Source: Collinsella sp. (GTDB taxonomy: Bacteria > Actinomycetota > Coriobacteriia > Coriobacteriales > Coriobacteriaceae). Taken from it: a stretch of 44,460 nt of DNA. The DNA lies in assembly GCA_018382295.1 (NCBI GenBank), contig JAGZQF010000017.1:1-44460 (forward strand), written 5' to 3'. The notes under the pieces are model-generated. The model saw only the letters and a program-made list of their open reading frames with translations. It was not told where the DNA came from and searched no databases. This document shows positions 43,408 through 44,460 of the stretch, piece after piece; position 1 is the stretch's first letter; every line of letters starts with the position of its first letter. The translations under genes were made by a program, and so were the position numbers.

Positions 43408-44226
43408 ATGCCTCAGACTTACACTTTCGCCTCGTGGAACGTCAACGGTCTGCGCGCCGTGCTCAAAAGGGACCCGAGCTTTATCCAGATCGCGCAGGAA
43501 CTCAATGTCGATGTCCTGGCGCTGCAGGAGACCAAGCTGCAAGAGGGCCAGGTCGATATCGACCTGCCCGGCTATCGCCAAACCTGGAGCTACGCCGAGC
43601 GCAAAGGCTATTCGGGCACTGCGGTCTTTAGCCGCCAGGAACCGCTGCGCACGCTGCACGCCGACGCACTGCTACCCTACGCTGGCGAGGACAAGGCGGC
43701 CGAGCTCGTCGCCCAAGCCGCAACCGAGGGCCGCGTCTGCGCGCTCGAGTTCGACAAGTTTTGGTTTGTGGATGTTTACACGCCTAACGCCCAAAATGAG
43801 CTCGCACGCATCGATGTACGCATGGCCTGGGACGATGCCTATCGTGGCTTTTTGGCGGGACTCGAGCGCGAGACCGGCAAGCCCGTGGTGACCTGCGGCG
43901 ACTTTAACGTGGCGCACGAAGAGATCGACCTTAAGAACCCCAAGTCCAACCGCGGTAACGCAGGCTTTTCGGACGAGGAGCGCGGTAAGTTTACCGAGCT
44001 GCTCGACGCCGGTTTTACCGATACCTGGCGCGCGGCAAATCCCGACGTCGAGGGCGTCTACAGCTGGTGGAGCTATCGCTTTAATGCCCGCAAGAACAAC
44101 GCCGGCTGGCGCATCGATTACTTCCTGGTGAGCGACGCAATCGCCGGCAATGTGCGCGACGCCGGCATCCGCGGCGACATCTTTGGCAGTGACCACTGCC
44201 CCGTCACCCTCACCCTAGAGCTCTAG
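43408..44226 (+). CDS. xth: Exodeoxyribonuclease III / AP endonuclease
   Basis: 272 residues. It repairs abasic sites and 3' blocks. EEP-fold motifs: ASWNVNGLRA (metal Asn), LALQETKLQEGQVD (metal Glu), DVYTPNAQ, TCGDFNVAHEEIDL (Asp/Asn), FTDTWRAANPDVEGVYSWWSY and GSDHCPVTLTLEL (catalytic Asp-His). Length is normal for the ExoA/Xth family. Start ATG 43408 has AAAGGA upstream. Divergent to the sirtuin operon. Confidence 0.95.
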   Translation: MPQTYTFASWNVNGLRAVLKRDPSFIQIAQELNVDVLALQETKLQEGQVDIDLPGYRQTWSYAERKGYSGTAVFSRQEPLRTLHADALLPYAGEDKAAELVAQAATEGRVCALEFDKFWFVDVYTPNAQNELARIDVRMAWDDAYRGFLAGLERETGKPVVTCGDFNVAHEEIDLKNPKSNRGNAGFSDEERGKFTELLDAGFTDTWRAANPDVEGVYSWWSYRFNARKNNAGWRIDYFLVSDAIAGNVRDAGIRGDIFGSDHCPVTLTLEL

Positions 44227-44233
44227 CCCCAAC

Positions 44234-44268
44234 TGATCCCCTGGGGACGGAGGGAAAGGGACCATTTT
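44234..44268 (-). repeat. Short element E3
   Basis: The complement reads AAAATGGTCC ... CCTCCGTCCCC ... GGGGATCAGT, the third copy of element E, here inverted and close after the xth stop, next to half-element D. Confidence 0.6.
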
Positions 44269-44299
44269 CACCTCGCGAGGGCATCCACACGGCCCGCTT

Positions 44300-44330
44300 G
44301 CCACGAAACTGGCCCATCTACTACGTTTAA
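44300..44330 (+). repeat. Half hairpin element D (left arm only)
   Basis: GCCACGAAACTGGCCCATCT then ACTACGTTTAA, nearly identical to the left arm of element C. No right arm is found in the remaining 130 bp, so this copy is truncated or has lost its partner arm. Confidence 0.55.
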
Positions 44331-44368
44331 GCCACTGCCCTCAACCACAGCGAACAACGCAAAATCAG

Positions 44369-44391
44369 AACCACCCTTAAAAAGGGTGGTT
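44369..44391 (+). terminator. Probable terminator after xth
   Basis: AACCACCCTT and AAGGGTGGTT pair around a 3-nt loop, followed by TGCTCTTAG. A second GC-rich hairpin (44418-44447, CCGGGCTCGCG / CGCGGGCCCGG) lies beyond. The stretch 44227-44460 otherwise contains only elements E3 and D. Confidence 0.55.
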
Positions 44392-44460
44392 TGCTCTTAG
44401 GGTATAACCCACGGGCCCCGGGCTCGCGTCTAAAGGCGCGGGCCCGGACTTCGTCCAGGC

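Overview
The window is high-GC, gene-dense DNA with short intergenic gaps. Gene content points to an anaerobic gut actinobacterium of the class Coriobacteriia, most like Collinsella. The clues are an Ech-type [NiFe] hydrogenase, a giant LPXTG-anchored pilin-like adhesin, a flavin/FeS old-yellow-enzyme reductase, an NRAMP-related Mg-type transporter and several families of intergenic hairpin repeats. The genus is inferred from content, not from a marker-gene comparison.

Layout, left to right. (1) 1-434: the tail of a + strand gene, then a 230-bp inverted-repeat element. (2) 435-3550 (-): a divalent-metal module, a PRC/MgtE_N/CBS membrane protein with an unusual leader followed by an NRAMP-family transporter that lacks the usual Mn/Fe ligands. 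(3) 3879-9500 (-): envelope and metal genes. These are a frameshifted, metal-ligand-less NodB-like protein, a PRC-barrel protein coupled to a YtxH protein, a stand-alone cyanophycin-synthetase N domain with an HxxEH motif, a CNNM/CorC protein and a hemolysin III (PAQR) protein. (4) 9687-10652 (+): a membrane-anchored alpha/beta hydrolase. (5) 10816-11934 (-): a DUF362 ferredoxin. (6) 12236-15636 (-): a MacB/FtsX-type ABC pair bracketed by two direct copies of a 134-bp REP cluster. (7) 15928-21197: an ABC-2 exporter (two permeases and an ATPase, -) divergent from a NarL-type two-component pair (+) that probably regulates it. (8) 21198-29660: a 2460-residue sortase-anchored adhesin (-) flanked on both sides by 150-160-bp hairpin elements. 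(9) 29664-35245 (-): the ech operon in the order echA-echB (fused), C, D, E, F. (10) 35426-38301 (-): an orphan HTH protein, a possible DeoR fossil and a 2,4-dienoyl-CoA-reductase-like enzyme. (11) 38443-38830: three tandem hairpins and the initiator tRNA-fMet gene (-). (12) 39027-44226: coaX (+); a sirtuin, folP-folK fusion and divergent BirA-like protein (-); and xth (+). The right edge holds more repeat elements.

The ech operon should couple ferredoxin oxidation to H2 evolution and ion pumping; the DUF362 ferredoxin protein and the OYE-type reductase fit the same anaerobic redox economy. coaX, folPK and the BirA-like protein form a cofactor neighbourhood.

The least ordinary features are: a family of hairpin elements whose arms covary and whose core is inverted between copies; the HxxEH cyanophycin-synthetase N domain standing alone; the Mg-type NRAMP/MgtE-regulator pair with a Shine-Dalgarno-masking leader; and three tandem hairpins upstream of the dienoyl-CoA-reductase-like gene.
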